Source of the DNA: Fratercula arctica
Taxonomy: Eukaryota > Chordata > Aves > Charadriiformes > Alcidae
Direction: 5' to 3'
NCBI GenBank assembly: GCA_947846985.1
Contig: CANTUZ010000001.1
Location: forward strand, 113,477,757-113,541,756
Length of the DNA stretch: 64,000 nt
Shown here: positions 52,145 to 64,000 of the stretch, piece by piece
Position numbering within the stretch: the first letter of the stretch is position 1
Layout of the letters: each line of letters opens with the position of its first letter
Made by a program: the position numbers and the translations under genes
The notes under the pieces: model-generated
What the model saw: only the letters and a program-made list of their open reading frames with translations
Database searches by the model: none
What the model was told of the DNA's origin: nothing

Positions 52145-52540
52145 TTAATCGGCATCCCAGCCCAACACACAGCTCAGCCGTGAGGAATTCTCACCAGATG
52201 TCTTGGTCCCCACCCGGCCTCCCACGTCATGCAGGCAGCATAACCCCTCAGAGTCCGAGGTCCTGCCGGGACAACTGGCCCCACCGTGCCTGGGGTCTCC
52301 ATAAAGGGCGGATGGCACCCTTGCCCCACTGGGGCCAGCCAGCCCCAGCCCCAGCCCCAACCCCAGCAGCTGGCCCCGAGCCATGCTCGCCTCCCTTGCC
52401 AGCATGGGGGACACCAGCTCTGCTCCTCACATTTTCCATGGCATTTCCCCTGCACCAGGTGGGCTGAGCACCGCTGAGGTCACCCGGCTGGGTCCTGGCT
52501 CTGAGGGAAGCACCTCCCCCAGGTGTCAGGCTAGGACCCA
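52145..52540. other. GC-rich patch with (CCAGCC)-type repeat
   Basis: About 400 bp are clearly GC-rich, with a short CCAGCC/CCCAGC tandem tract at 52335-52366. Open frames of 60-125 codons on five or more frames result from the low stop-codon density, not from coding. CpG is present (CCCGGCC, CCGAGG, CCGGG) but not dense. It might be a decayed regulatory or GC-biased recombination site. No promoter or first exon is recognised. Confidence 0.45.
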
Positions 52541-55500
52541 GTTTCCAGCTGATAAGACCCGAAACGAGATTTAACTGGATGTAACCAATGAGTTTCTTGA
52601 TGGTCATTAAGGTCACTAAATCCAACTGAGTGACACTGCTTTACATTAACAGAGGACACGGACCATCACAAATAAAGTCAGCCACAAAATAAGACTTAAT
52701 CTTGAGCATCACTTCCCCTGTTCTCATTTCTTGACACAATGACAGCACGTAGAAATAGCCCCCGTGAGCACCTGGAAACCCAGGTGTGGGACAACACAGC
52801 TGGAGTCCTACTCTGGTGAGAGCAGCAGAGGTTATAGGGAGAAGAAAAAGCACATCAGCTACCTCATCCCCTAGCTTAATGCACCCTTGCTTCCTAAAAT
52901 ACATTTGCTTTGCTGAGGATAATTGTGATTGTCTTAAAGCAACAAGGCTCCCACATCTTTTCTCACAGACTATACTGCAGTGTACACAGCTCGCTTCAAA
53001 GAAATAAATTTCCTGCAATGTTTATCCTAAGCTTTCCTTGACACTTAGTTTATACGAAATTTCTAAGTCCTCACATTATTCTGTATTTTTTGATGGCTGT
53101 CACATCCCATTTTTGTCTTTCATGTATTAGCCAAGCAATCATTAGGCATTATTTGCTTATTGGTCCACATCCCATCTTCACTCCCCACTGTCCATGGAGA
53201 CCGCTTCCCTCCCAGAAGCTCTCAACCCCATTCTCTCCTACAGGAAGCTTTTGAACCCAGCTTCCCCCTTTTCCTGCCCTTCCTGTCCTTGAGCTTCTGA
53301 CTGGTAGCCCTCTCCATCTCTTCCTCACACCTAAGAGAAGAACATGGTGATTTTGCGCAGAGAAAAAGCTCCCTTCTTGCTGTCTGGTCCTGGAAACAGG
53401 GCCTGGAGCAGGACGTATGGGGAAATTCTTGCTCATCCCCTGATGCTCTGCAGCAGAGTACATCCCATATGGTCAGGATCTTCACAGGATTTTGCAACTA
53501 AGCTCTTTAACAACTCCCTGCTGATTGCGTGCAAGTGGCAATTTTTCAAAAGCTCAGTGCTTGGCCAAAGTTTGGTGGTTTTTCCCCCTCTCTGTTGGAA
53601 CAGTAAATGATGTATCTGTGACCAAAACACCAAAATTTCAGCCCACGAGCCAGAACATAGACATGCAACCATTTCTTAATTAAACAGTTGTAAAATAATT
53701 TTAGCAAGGGCAAAGTTACCTCCTTAGTGGGAATCGCTGAGCTTTGCCAAAAAAAAGTCAATTTGAGATAAAGAACTTGCATGGAAAGGCTCTACTTGAT
53801 GACTGTCAAAACTGCCAAAAAATGCTAAAAAGGGTCTTACTCTAAGAAGTGACAGGTAGTGATTCTACTAGGTCTGATTGTAAAAGAGTCTCTAGTGTTA
53901 ATGCAAATTAAAAAGAAATAAAAAAAAAAAAAGAAAAAAAGAAGACATTGTAGCAGAAGCAATTGACAGTATCTAAAATGGAAAGCTAGTGCCTTCATGA
54001 GAGACCTGTTTGAAATCCCTTCTATGCTAGACTTTTGCTCCATCCAATTTTAGTAGAGAACCAGTTTAGAACACTTGTTTTACAACGTTTCAACAGAAGA
54101 CAACCCTTGGCTCTAAAAATTAATCTCATGAAAAAAATAGAAACTCAGAATACTGTAATTTACAAAGAGATTTATGAGTTCTTCAGTTGCATAAGAATAA
54201 AAAGAAAGCATTAGCTAATTGTTGAGAAATACAGACCAAACCGAAAATGCTACATGAAAAATATAACAATAAAATTCACATTAAATTATTTATTCAGTAA
54301 TTAAAACAGTGACACTTTTCTTTATACAAAGCTCCCCGCCCATCAGTTTTGATGAGAGGGGCAAAAAAGTTCAATGGAGTTTTGAGGGAAGCAGGGCTGG
54401 AAAACAGGTGGAGGGAGGAGAGGGACCCTGATTTGACTGATGGTTTTAAACAACAGCTACGAACAGCTAGCAGGGAAAGTGCAGCATAGTTCTGCAGATA
54501 CTTTACTAGATTACTGTAAACCTCAACTGCTATAAATATCGGTTGTCCATAGGTACTAGTTACCTGAGCCCAAGCTCACCAGAATCAACGTTGATTCCAA
54601 TTGATGTCCACCAATATTGGACCAGACCCCGGGCCACCATGCTGTGCCAGCCAACACTGGACTGCAATTTAGGCATTCAAGGCTGGTCCCAATGGTCTCA
54701 ATGCCATCGAAGTTTCCAAAGACACCGAGAGGAGGAAGCAGTATTCAGGCTCCTGTACGCAAATGGCCATCATCAATGATGCACAGCTGATCCATCTTGA
54801 AGGCTTGAGCCTTTGAGCAGGTGCATGAGATAACTGTGATGTTTGAATTACCCCCATCCCTAAACTATCTTTATTGGCAGTGAAAAACATTCTGCATTTC
54901 ACAGGGAGCTCCAGCCCAGTTTTCACAGATCCCATTGTGGTGTCATGGAGACCACAGAGCAAGAGCAGGGAGAGGGTCATGGCCACTGTGCAGACCAAGA
55001 GCAGCTAAAACAGGTTTCCAGGGAGATCTGTAATTCCCCTTGGCAACCAGGTCACCCCATAAGGCAGGGCAAGTATAAACCTGCCAACACAGCCCAATTT
55101 TAACATGCTGAGCAGTGGCTGCCCATCCATCTACACACAGTGCTGGAGAGGATCATCTCTGCTCACAGCTCTACCAGTTCAACCTTTGCAAGATTGCTTC
55201 TGCCTCTCCTGTCACAGGGACTGGATTTTGACCCCTTGCTCAGGTGAGAGTCCCTCAGTCTTTAAAGGGACATCTTCCTGCATCACAACTGTCAGATTGT
55301 GCCCATAGGGCTAACATGTAAAAGCAGTATTTATTTTTAAATACCTTCCTGCTTTACATGAGATTTCAGTTCCAAACAACATGCATCAACTTTTTTTTTA
55401 AAAAATCCACACGCAAACAATATTTATCATTCAAATACCCTTTAAAAGCTCAAAGGCTGACATATTAAAGGCAAGAAGTCAATTTAAAAATATATATATA

Positions 55501-55697
55501 TTTCTAAATCGTTTATAAGAAATATATGTTGCTGGTCCATTGATATGGAGAAAAAGCTTGTACCTGAAATTAATTAAAAGAATCATATTGGAGAAGATAT
55601 GCTTGTCTGCTGAAAGGCAATATATTGCACCTCTCTACGTAAGCTTGCTGACTCCATGGTCATCTTTACAGATACAACAAATCAGGGTTTTTGAAAG

Positions 55698-55762
55698 TTG
55701 TTTTTTGTTGTTGTTGGGGTTTTGTTGTTGTTGGGGTTTTTTTGTTGTTTGGTTTGTTTTTT
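55698..55762. repeat. GTT/GGGTTTT-rich low-complexity tract
   Basis: The unit TTGTTGTTGTTGGGGTTTT occurs twice in near-perfect form, followed by TTTGTTGTTTGGTTTGTTTT. It is a G/T-only strand of about 65 bases. Confidence 0.85.
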
Positions 55763-56819
55763 ACAAGTATGGAAAAATACCATTCACTCCTGAGGTTACA
55801 GAGAATGCAACAAAATGCTTACGTTTTCTCAGTCTCAGATGAGATTTAGCGATGATGTTCACTTCATTTCCAAAGGACGTGCATTTGAAGCATGACAGTG
55901 GAATGGAGGGAACCAGGTAGGGCTACATACACATAAGGAAGTGTGGGAGGAGAGCAAGACACACGCAATAGCCTGGAAGCAGAAAGGCTGGTTACATGCA
56001 ACTTGATCCTAAGTGACGCTCCCCTCCCGCAACCTCTGCTCTCTCTGAAAGCTGTGATGAGAGATTCATCCTCAAAAGCGTGTTTTGGGGCAGAAATAGG
56101 CAATTGAGAGGAAACTGCCATTCACTGAAAATCTTCACACTATGAAAGAGGTATCAGATAAACTGATAACTGAATTTGTGTGTCTGGCGAGGAGGGGAAT
56201 CAGAACAAAGTGCATTTTACTATCACCAAGCGTAGCTTCTTCAGCCCTCCAGACATCAAATCTACTGGGTGGTCAGTAGCTGAACTATTCCATCGTCTTG
56301 TTGGGATGGAAATGCCCAGTGGAAACAAACTGATATCTGCTTTTTTAAAATTGGTGGACCGCTTGAACCCTCCCAGTCTTCAGCTGAAGACAGAAAAATT
56401 GACAGCAGATTTCTCAACGTTACTAGGAATAAAATCAAATCCTGGACAACTTTAAGGCGTTTAGTATGTAGATTTTCTCGAAATAAAACAATAATTTCCC
56501 TATGCTCTCCCAGAAATAGTGACAGAGTACATGATGTTTTATAAGTCCTCGCAAAATGAATCATTCATTTTCTTGGGACAGCATCAGAACTCACAAAAAG
56601 AATGAAACAACTCCGTTAGTAATGCATTAAGACACATAACTTGTTTGTGACCTGATTTTAAGGGCTTTTTTTTTCCTATTTGTGGAAACATGAGCAGTCT
56701 TAACATTTCTGTTTCTTTCTCACTGCCATCAATTCGCCGTAACTGCAATGTTGTGAGTGAGTGCTCCCCTCCTCTTTCAAGAACAAAACCATCACAGCAT
56801 CTGCTTCTCATAAGCACAT

Positions 56820-56882
56820 TTGTGCGTGTGTGTAAGTGTGCGTGTACATGAGAGCGAGAGAGAGAGAGACACAGAGAGAGAA
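56820..56882. repeat. (TG)n-(GA)n compound microsatellite
   Basis: TGTGCGTGTGTGTAAGTGTG is followed by CGTGTACATG and then GAGAGCGAGAGAGAGAGAG with ACACAGAGAGAG. It is an interrupted compound dinucleotide repeat. Confidence 0.92.
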
Positions 56883-57565
56883 GTAAATCTGCTGAATTTA
56901 ACTTAAAAGTTTGTCACAGGGAAGGATTTTTTCTTTTCCATCCTTCAAATTGTAGAACGTAGAAGTAGGGCTACTGCTATGCACGTGTGCTTTTACTTTC
57001 AACTTGCTTGTTAGTACAGGGGATGGTTAGTGACTGAGGAAAAAAATGAGTTTATTTGACTTTCAAAGTCGATTGACGAGTGCATGAATGGCTACAGATG
57101 ATAGCAGGTTTTTATTGGCACTTGTCTCCCAGAGTTTGCAGAGAAACAGAAGTTCCTTCAGCACACTTACAGGTTCAGCAGTGGAAAGTGGGCACATAAC
57201 AGTAGTCCTTGAGGTGGAAGAGGCAATAGCTTCACCACATATTCATCCCCACTACCCATCAACTCAATAAAACAATCCAGAAAGGGATTCCAGTGCAAAC
57301 TGTGGGCCTGTTTTTTCCTGTCCCATTCTGCTTTGACATTTATAGGGAACAGGAGGAGGTCCCTCATCATCTGAACTTGCAAAGAGGAAAGCAAAGAACT
57401 GACTGCTCTTGCTAGACTTTATATCAGGAAGTCAAACACACTACACCTCCAAAAGAAATTTGGCTTTTCTTTTGTTCCCCCTACCACCTAAACTCTCCAG
57501 CCCCGAAGTTCAAAGAGGATATATAGCCTCTTTGCCTTCCAGCTTTGCCAAGTCCAGAAAAAATT

Positions 57566-57587
57566 AAAAAAAAAAAAAAAAAAAAAA
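57566..57587. repeat. A22 homopolymer
   Basis: The longest A-run in the window, preceded by AAAAAATT. No flanking duplication or retrocopy is visible. Confidence 0.9.
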
Positions 57588-60140
57588 GTCTGGATTTTTT
57601 TTCCTCCCAGTCTTTTTAATACTGTCAGAATTCCTAAATCAAAACTCTTAGTCTTGAGCAATTTCCTGAAACTATACTGTCCTGATAAGAAAGTGAACTG
57701 TGGCAGCTATTACTGTGTTCCCTCCCATGTAGTTTTCCCATCGCATTATGAATTCATTGACAAATTTAGGAGCTAGCTCCACCAGAGCAGCAGCAATATA
57801 TAGAACTGGCATGAGAGTGAAATTTATTAAGAAATGCTTATGGACTATAAAAGTGAGGAAAAAAACCCCACCACGTTTAAGTCAGCATCCCAACACAGAA
57901 ACTACAATCCTACTATTTTAAAGTAATATTTAAGCCTAGTCCATTCAGCACTTTTATCCTGTCTCAAACTTCAAATCAGCAAGGTATACACTTAAGGGTC
58001 TTGCCAAATTGTGACTTAATCCTAATGCCTCCAGTGCCAGCATGTCAAGTCCTCTCACGTGGCAAGGGAGAACGCTCAACACCTTGTAGGATCAAGTTCA
58101 AAAAGCCTGGAGAGAAGCAGCAGCGCAGGGAGGGAGGCCTGAACCTTGGAGTGGCATGCACATCCCAACACCCCCCCTCCCCTTTCACACACAGATCCAT
58201 GTGGTCTCCACCTGACAAACCTACATTTACAATGCTCGTTGCCTTAAAATTAAACTGTTTCGTATCTCAGCCATGCTTTTATGTCTTGGTTTCCATTTAG
58301 CTGGTTTGTCTTTCAGACAGGGATGTCTGATAACAGTGGCAACAGAAATACAACAGGTTATATGAGCCTTGGGGAATATTACAGAGGGACCCTGAGTGCA
58401 CAGAGCAGAAAGGCAACATCTCCAAGCAACAGCTAGGATCTGTCAACTCAGGCCCCGATCCTGCGCTCAGCCCCACCTGAGCACATGCCGACACTCAGAC
58501 TGGAGTCAGTAGGGCTGGGCATGGGGGCTGACCCAGCTCCAGCCCGTCGCCGGAGTGGGGCTCTCAAGGGTAATCTTGCAGCCCTGATTCAGGACTGCAT
58601 TGTGCTCACCTTGGCTTCAACTAAAGTCCTTATTATGCAAGTCAGACCCAAGAGCACGGCCAGAAACGTGGTTTTCCAAAGACCTTGCAGAGCACTGTGG
58701 CAAGACAAGGCCACATCGTTTGCAAGTTCAGATTCTCAGCCAGACAGCAGCCAAGCCTGAATTTGTGCACATTGAGCACGTGCAACTTCTTACGAAATTC
58801 AAGAGCTGCAGCTGGGATCTTGTAAGGCCCACAGCAAATCTTAGGTTAGACAAACAGATTTTGAAGTCAACAGAAGTTAAAAATTTCAGCACTTTCCTTG
58901 AGTTGCTCAAGAGACAGATGAGGCCAGTTGAAAACATTTTGTTTCCACAAGTCACACATTTTTATGAAACTGACATTTCTTTCCTGAAAATTGATGTTAT
59001 AAGTCACCACCCTTGAAATGGCTTAACTGAAAGTCCTGCCTCATGAGTTAAAATAAGAGTATACTGATATTTATAAGCACTACGAGGGCCTGAAACATAA
59101 CCCATAGGAGACTGTGTTCAACAGCTTCAGTAGATCATGGATGAGGCCCAAACTCATGTCCGATTTAAATCCGTACGAGTATTTGGTCCATCTTGAAAGA
59201 ATGGATGGGTTGGAAATGCAGTTCCTGTAACCCCAGGCTTTGCTCCATGCTAAAGGTGTTTGCAAGTTTTTGACAACCAGCACAGCACAAAGCCACCTTT
59301 AGAAGCAAGCAAATAAAAACATCCTTACTACAATCTAACACCAGCAGGGAAAAATATTTGGCTGAAACTTTAGGTGCGAATTATACTTGCTTAAGCTAGA
59401 ACAAAAGGACAAAAACATCACAATCTAGTAATGTGGAAACAAGGAAGGTTTAGATCTTTAAAAAGAAAGGATAGATAGACATTTGAGGTAACAAAACAAA
59501 AAAAACCAAAATGCACAAACACATCACAGACGTCTAAAAATAGCATTTTATACATTTTTTGCCAGTGCTTCTCTGAGAGCAAGTTCTTTAAACAGAACTT
59601 AACAATTTTACAATTTTTTTTAAAAAAATATGTCATCCTAAAATAGCCCATCAATCCTTAACCCAAACTTTCTGTATTTCTACAAAAATAGATGCACAAA
59701 GAGCTACAAAATACTGTATTCCTGAAAGGAGGCGCACTGTAGTCAAGGGAGAGTCTTTTTCCTGACAATTGAGACTGTTCATAAAAATATCAAGCTGAAC
59801 AAAACAAAACACTGTTAAAGGAGCAGAAAGGAGTTAGGTTGCCCAGCTGCAGCAGGCTCAGATGAGGAAAGAAAGAAAAGTTAGGTTGGTTTTGGTTTTT
59901 TTTTTTTCCAACACTGTGGGACCCATAAACGGCCTTACAAACAAAAGGCTCAATAGCAAAACCAGAATGGTTGGCTCTTCATCTTCATGTGTGTCCTTTG
60001 CCCCATGCAGGAGGAGTCAACAACTGTTATATCGCCCGCCCAGCCGCGCTTACTCCAGCTCTAGCTGGTCTTAATTTAGCTGAACTTCAGAACCAAGAAG
60101 TTTCCTTGCTCTTGTCCTGATGCTGTAGACCTACATTTCA

Positions 60141-60301
60141 GAAAAGAAAAAAACAAAACAAAACAAAACAACTTAAAATTTGATACAGCTTTTTCCTCCC
60201 CCTCCCCAAGCAACTGAAGTAAGGATAAACATTTTTGATTAAAAAAACAAACAAACAAAACCAGAACAAAAAAAAATAAAACCTCAAAAAACCAAAACCA
60301 C
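60141..60301. repeat. (CAAAA)n and CAAA-rich tracts
   Basis: A CAAAACAAAACAAAACAA tract at about 60153-60170 and a second A/C-rich tract at 60240-60301 (ACAAACAAACAAAACC type) flank about 70 bp of unique DNA. Confidence 0.85.
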
Positions 60302-62889
60302 AACTTACCAGCCTTATGGACTTGCTAGTAACATTGCTAGTGCTCCCAATTTTATAGTTCACGGGCTAAGCTTAAATCACATTTAAGTTTTAGACTGGCT
60401 CAAGCAATTCAGGAATGCTGATAAAATCCTGTGTGCGCTTCCTTGTTTTAGCCTCATTTGGAGCACAGCATGGCGCGATAAAATCCTCCACCAAGGTCCA
60501 CACAGACAATAGAGTATGCAAAAGAATAACTTTTCCTGATAGGGGCCAGCCACAGACCCTACCTCTTTTAGAAAAGGCCTGTGACACTTTAGGATCTCAC
60601 AGTTTCTATGGCATTTCACCTTATGGAGGAGAGTGGGAAAATGTTCCTGCAGCAAGTAAAAAAAAACCAAATAATTTCACCTACAGAGTGTCAGATTTTT
60701 AGCCAAGAACGTCTAGTGCTTCCACATGGGAAAAATTAATGATTTTCAGCTTGCATTTGTTATGAGTTCCCCGAACATTTTCCTTTATAAAAAGTGAGGA
60801 CTATCTAATAAATGTGGTGCTATGTTGTGGCTTTAGCATTACAGACTTGGAACCTGTGTTATAATCTGGGATTTCTCTGCTCCAGAGGGATTCAATCTTC
60901 GCTAGATTTACACCCAACAGGGCGTATACCAAAAATCCAGACAATAGAGGGGGAGGTGAGGATGAAACTTCCCAAAGAAGATACATTCTTGCTCATTTAT
61001 AGAGAAAGTAGAAAGGAGAGAGGTGCAGGCACATATTTTAAGAGGTACTAAGGCACTTAGGACTCACTGATTTAAAACCTGCCCCTTGACGTTTTGAGCC
61101 AAGCAAATCACATTTCATTAAATGAGTGTGCACTTCCCACTATAAATCATCATTGCTATAAAGACAACAACGCTCTGCTCTGTGATATATTATATATTGC
61201 CCTGATACATTGTCTACCAAGACCAATGCATCGACTACCTGATCTGCTAAGAGTTTAGGGCCAGTTTCACCGCTAACGTAAGTAGGTGCAAATCTGGACT
61301 TCAGTGATGTTGCAACCATTGAAGCTCCACGTTCATTTGTTCAGTAACCTGTGAAAACAGACGGATCCATGTGCTAAGCATGGATCTCTCATTTCCATAT
61401 CTGATCACATGGTGAAACACAAAGGAAGACCTATACATTTTCAGAAAGCCTAATAGGCGTGATGGGTTCAGATCTGACCACCATCTCCTTGTTTTATGAG
61501 TATAAACAGTTAATCTTTAATGATGATCGGCATCGTTTCAGAGCTGAGCTACAGAGCAATTAACAGTCACATAAAAGATGACAGCATATGGCTCTATCCA
61601 CATGAGGATTCCCAAGCCGTGTCCTAACACTTGCGTGTCCACCAGTGAACAGATAGGGAAAGCAGAGTACACAGGTATAGCATGCCAAACCCCATTCGGT
61701 GGCTTTCTGCTCCATTTCACATGCACTCCCACTTATTTCTTTAGATTGGAAAAACCGGGATAACCCACAACTAACACACCTACAAAAAAATGTTCAGAGG
61801 CTCTTCACTCAATGAGGATGTCTCCTTGCTGCTTAAGAGTTACTTGTTTTCCTGGCAGCATCATTCACAGGCAGAGTCATCATAAACTGCTGCTAGTTTC
61901 CTTCAAAGCTCCCTCAAAGTTAGCGATGACAATTTTGTGTTATTTTTCCCCTGCTGTTACAGTTTTTTTTAAACAAATAAGAAAAAAAGAAAAGAAAAAA
62001 AAATAATGAAAAGGGGTCAGTCAGCAGAAACCTTTCAGAGTGTAAGGAATTGATTTAATTTCACCAGTAGATCACTGAAGGCCACCAGAGGCAATGGAAG
62101 CTGATGAAAAGAGAAACAGGTTATATGGCTCCTAGGATCTTAAAAAAACCGACACACACACCTAAGAGGATGTCCACCTAATAGTAGCAACTGGCAGGAG
62201 GAGAATAACCAGCTGAACAGACACCCTCCTAGTTAGCTGTATTTGTAACAAACGGAAATAACTGTAACAAGGAGGATTAAGGTATAGTTATTAAGTCTGA
62301 ACAGCCATGGAAAACAATCCAAAAGACCAAAGTTGCCTTAGTTACAGAACTGAATGCGGAACACTCTCCATGCCTTTTCCTCATTATATTCCCATCTCTT
62401 TCATGACAAGGTTATCTGCAGCCCTAATATGCCATCCACGTGCAACCCTCTAATAACCAAAAGCTTTCACTTGCAGCTTGCTGCAAGAACATTTTCCTCT
62501 TAGCAAAAAGACATCCTTGCTTGTGTTGCCTGAGTCAGTATTGGCACACCAGCACAACTCCCCATCTCTCAGGCACCAACATTCTGGCTAATTGCCGCAG
62601 AAGTAGAATGCGGGTTCTGTGGTAATATCTGAACAAACTTAATGAGTTGTGACAAACTCGTGGGATGTGTGTGCACAGAGGCAACCCTGTACACCGACCA
62701 TTCAAATTCCGTATTCAACATCACACGCTGACCTACCGCCATTTCCAAAAGCTGGCTTTCCATAGTTAGCCAGCACTAGAGGATGTCGATTAATTCACCT
62801 AGCTTTCAAGTGCATAACTTTGCATCATAAAGGATGTGCACCTCAATTTTAAGACAGACTTACAGTCCCCACATATGCCACAATCCTGC

Positions 62890-63250
62890 TCTGCTTTTAG
62901 TGCGCTGGGGCTACGGGAAGCCTCCTCCAGCACATCTGTCCAACAGCAGGACAGGATATCCTCCTAGGCTCTGCAGTAGGAGGGCAAGTTGCTCTGCTCG
63001 CCTCCCCGCGGGGCTGCCCGCAGACCCGGCAGCTGCCAGCGCAGACGGATCCAACTGACCACCTGAAGCACCCGGTGTGCAGGGCAGCCTCCCGCCCTGC
63101 TCCCAAGGAAAACACCGAGGACCAAAACCATCAGCTCCACTGCAAGACAGCGATTCCCTTCCCCATCCCCCTGGCCTTAAGTGCTCCACTCAGCTTGTAC
63201 ACCCTTAACGCACGCAGGAGGACTCATCCCTGGCCGGCACTGTGGGATTA
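62890..63250. other. GC-rich, CpG-containing patch
   Basis: This is the most CpG-bearing segment of the window: CTCGCCTCCCCGCGGGGCTG, CCCGCAGACCCGG, CAGCGCAGACGG, CACCCGGTG, CTCCCGCCC, TTAACGCACGC, CCGGCACTG. It includes a perfect CCCCGCGGGG palindrome at about 63005-63014. Open frames here on both strands are a by-product of base composition. It could be a small CpG island marking an unannotated promoter or an orphan island. No TATA box or first exon can be defended. Confidence 0.45.
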
Positions 63251-64000
63251 CGGCTGCAGCAACGCTCCCTGTACGTATGCCGTGAACCTCAGCCAATGCT
63301 GTTAGAGGCTGACCTTGTGTTGCTTGACATGGTTGGGGCAGGGAATTGTGGCCCAAAGCACAAACATGTTGCGCTTATATCAATGTGTTTATATTAATGC
63401 TTGATATAAAACATACTTTTTATATTGAGCATTATAGCTTGGACTCTTCAGCTTTGGAAAGACAGCGCATACCAGCAGCCACAAACATAACAGGTTTTAA
63501 CAGATTTTGATGTAGATTAGCATTCTCTTTAATCCCACTTGTACCAATAAAGATGCTTCTAAAAGGATTAATTTGCAGCATACAATGTGAGGATTAAGCC
63601 ACATTTAATGGGAATCAGGTAGCTAAAGCCCTCTTCATCCTCTAAAACAGGACCATGTAAATTCAAACAGATGTGCAAGACAGATTGATACTTAGTTAGC
63701 TCTAGGAATGGTGATATGCTGATGTCCCACACAATCTGACCTGAAACACAAATTCCCAAACTATACCATGCACACAAGACGAACCCCCTCTTAACCTTTG
63801 AAGTGATTCAGCATCATCCATTCATGAGATCAAATATTTGGCTTAGTATGGCAGAGATGTAACAATGTAGCTGGAAGAGGATAAGATTACAGCCAGCCTG
63901 CCCCGATCCCAACACTATCATTCCATATAATTCAGCATGAGGAATTTTGCAAATGTTTCTATAATCGCATGTGACAGTAGCACAAGAAATGTGACCCACA
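63251..64000. other. Unique DNA at the right edge
   Basis: No gene recognised. A 9-bp inverted repeat lies at 63375-63409, and an ATTTAATGGGAATCAGGTAG segment near 63603-63622 is reminiscent of an old amniote repeat but is too short to assign. Confidence 0.5.

Larger units (their letters stand above)
52541..62889. other. Stretch without genes
   Basis: No gene recognised in about 10 kb. It holds many simple repeats (A-rich at about 53920-53941, TA at about 55490-55502, GTT-rich at 55698-55762, TG/GA at 56820-56882, A22 at 57566-57587, CAAAA at 60141-60172, CAAA-rich at 60240-60301, A-rich at about 61977-62006). Degenerate segments near 58446-58600 and 61257-61330 resemble ancient amniote repeats. 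A minus-strand frame at 54669-54998 starts with a hydrophobic Leu run but has no other support. Confidence 0.55.

Noticed and set aside
52145..52625. Several overlapping frames of 60-125 codons on both strands
   Set aside because: All arise from one GC-rich, CCAGCC-repetitive patch; Pro/Gly/Trp-rich products in many frames indicate base composition, not coding.
54669..54998. Minus-strand frame beginning with a signal-peptide-like Leu run
   Set aside because: Only the first 20 residues look like a signal peptide. The rest has no domain, and no donor site or promoter was found.
58600..59016. 138-codon plus-strand open frame
   Set aside because: No motif, no splice context, and a likely ancient repeat lies just upstream; taken as chance.
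1..64000. Endogenous retrovirus LTRs, CRISPR arrays, rRNA, functional tRNA genes or mitochondrial insertions
   Set aside because: I looked for paired LTR-like ends, gag/pol motifs, regularly spaced repeats, cloverleaf genes and mitochondrial gene fragments and saw none. Reading by eye could miss strongly decayed copies.

Overview
The window looks like a gene-poor stretch of a bird chromosome. The DNA is AT-rich, and its recognisable interspersed repeats are almost all 5'-truncated CR1 non-LTR retrotransposons. Two of these end in the octamer-type (ATTCTRTG)n tail usual for avian CR1. There are many mononucleotide runs, short microsatellites and small GC-rich islands. I see no bacterial features: no operons, ribosome-binding sites, CRISPR arrays or insertion sequences. 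I also see no rRNA, no functional tRNA gene and no complete protein-coding gene. A turtle or crocodile is not excluded, but the low repeat density and short CR1 tails favour a bird.

Layout. 1-1.9 kb is unique DNA with a stretch open on both strands. 1.88-2.56 kb is a CR1 3' fragment. 2.6-26.4 kb is mostly featureless AT-rich DNA; within it are a short hairpin at 12.6 kb, G-runs and a purine-rich tract of about 130 bp at 17.8 kb. 26.4-27.3 kb holds an exon-like open frame, a very old CR1-like remnant and a tRNA-derived SINE fossil. CR1 tails lie at 29.2 and 32.6 kb. 34.08-35.30 kb is the largest element, a CR1 copy carrying most of a broken reverse transcriptase. 36.4 kb and 44.1-44.4 kb carry exon-like open frames on the minus strand. 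45-64 kb is again non-coding, with GC-rich patches at 45.8, 52.2-52.5 and 62.9-63.3 kb, a GT/GA microsatellite at 56.8 kb and AC/AG-rich repeats.

The only protein-coding logic I can defend is that of the CR1 retrotransposons, and every copy is dead. All four clear CR1 fragments and the older CR1-like remnant run on the plus strand. Retroelements kept in introns are often antisense to the host gene, so this weakly fits a minus-strand host gene with a very large intron, but five elements are too few to prove it. The three exon-like frames (26.4 kb plus; 36.4 and 44.3 kb minus) are the items most worth testing. I could not assign any of them to a known gene. Several degenerate segments share a core resembling CATTGACTTCAATGG and probably are ancient amniote repeats.
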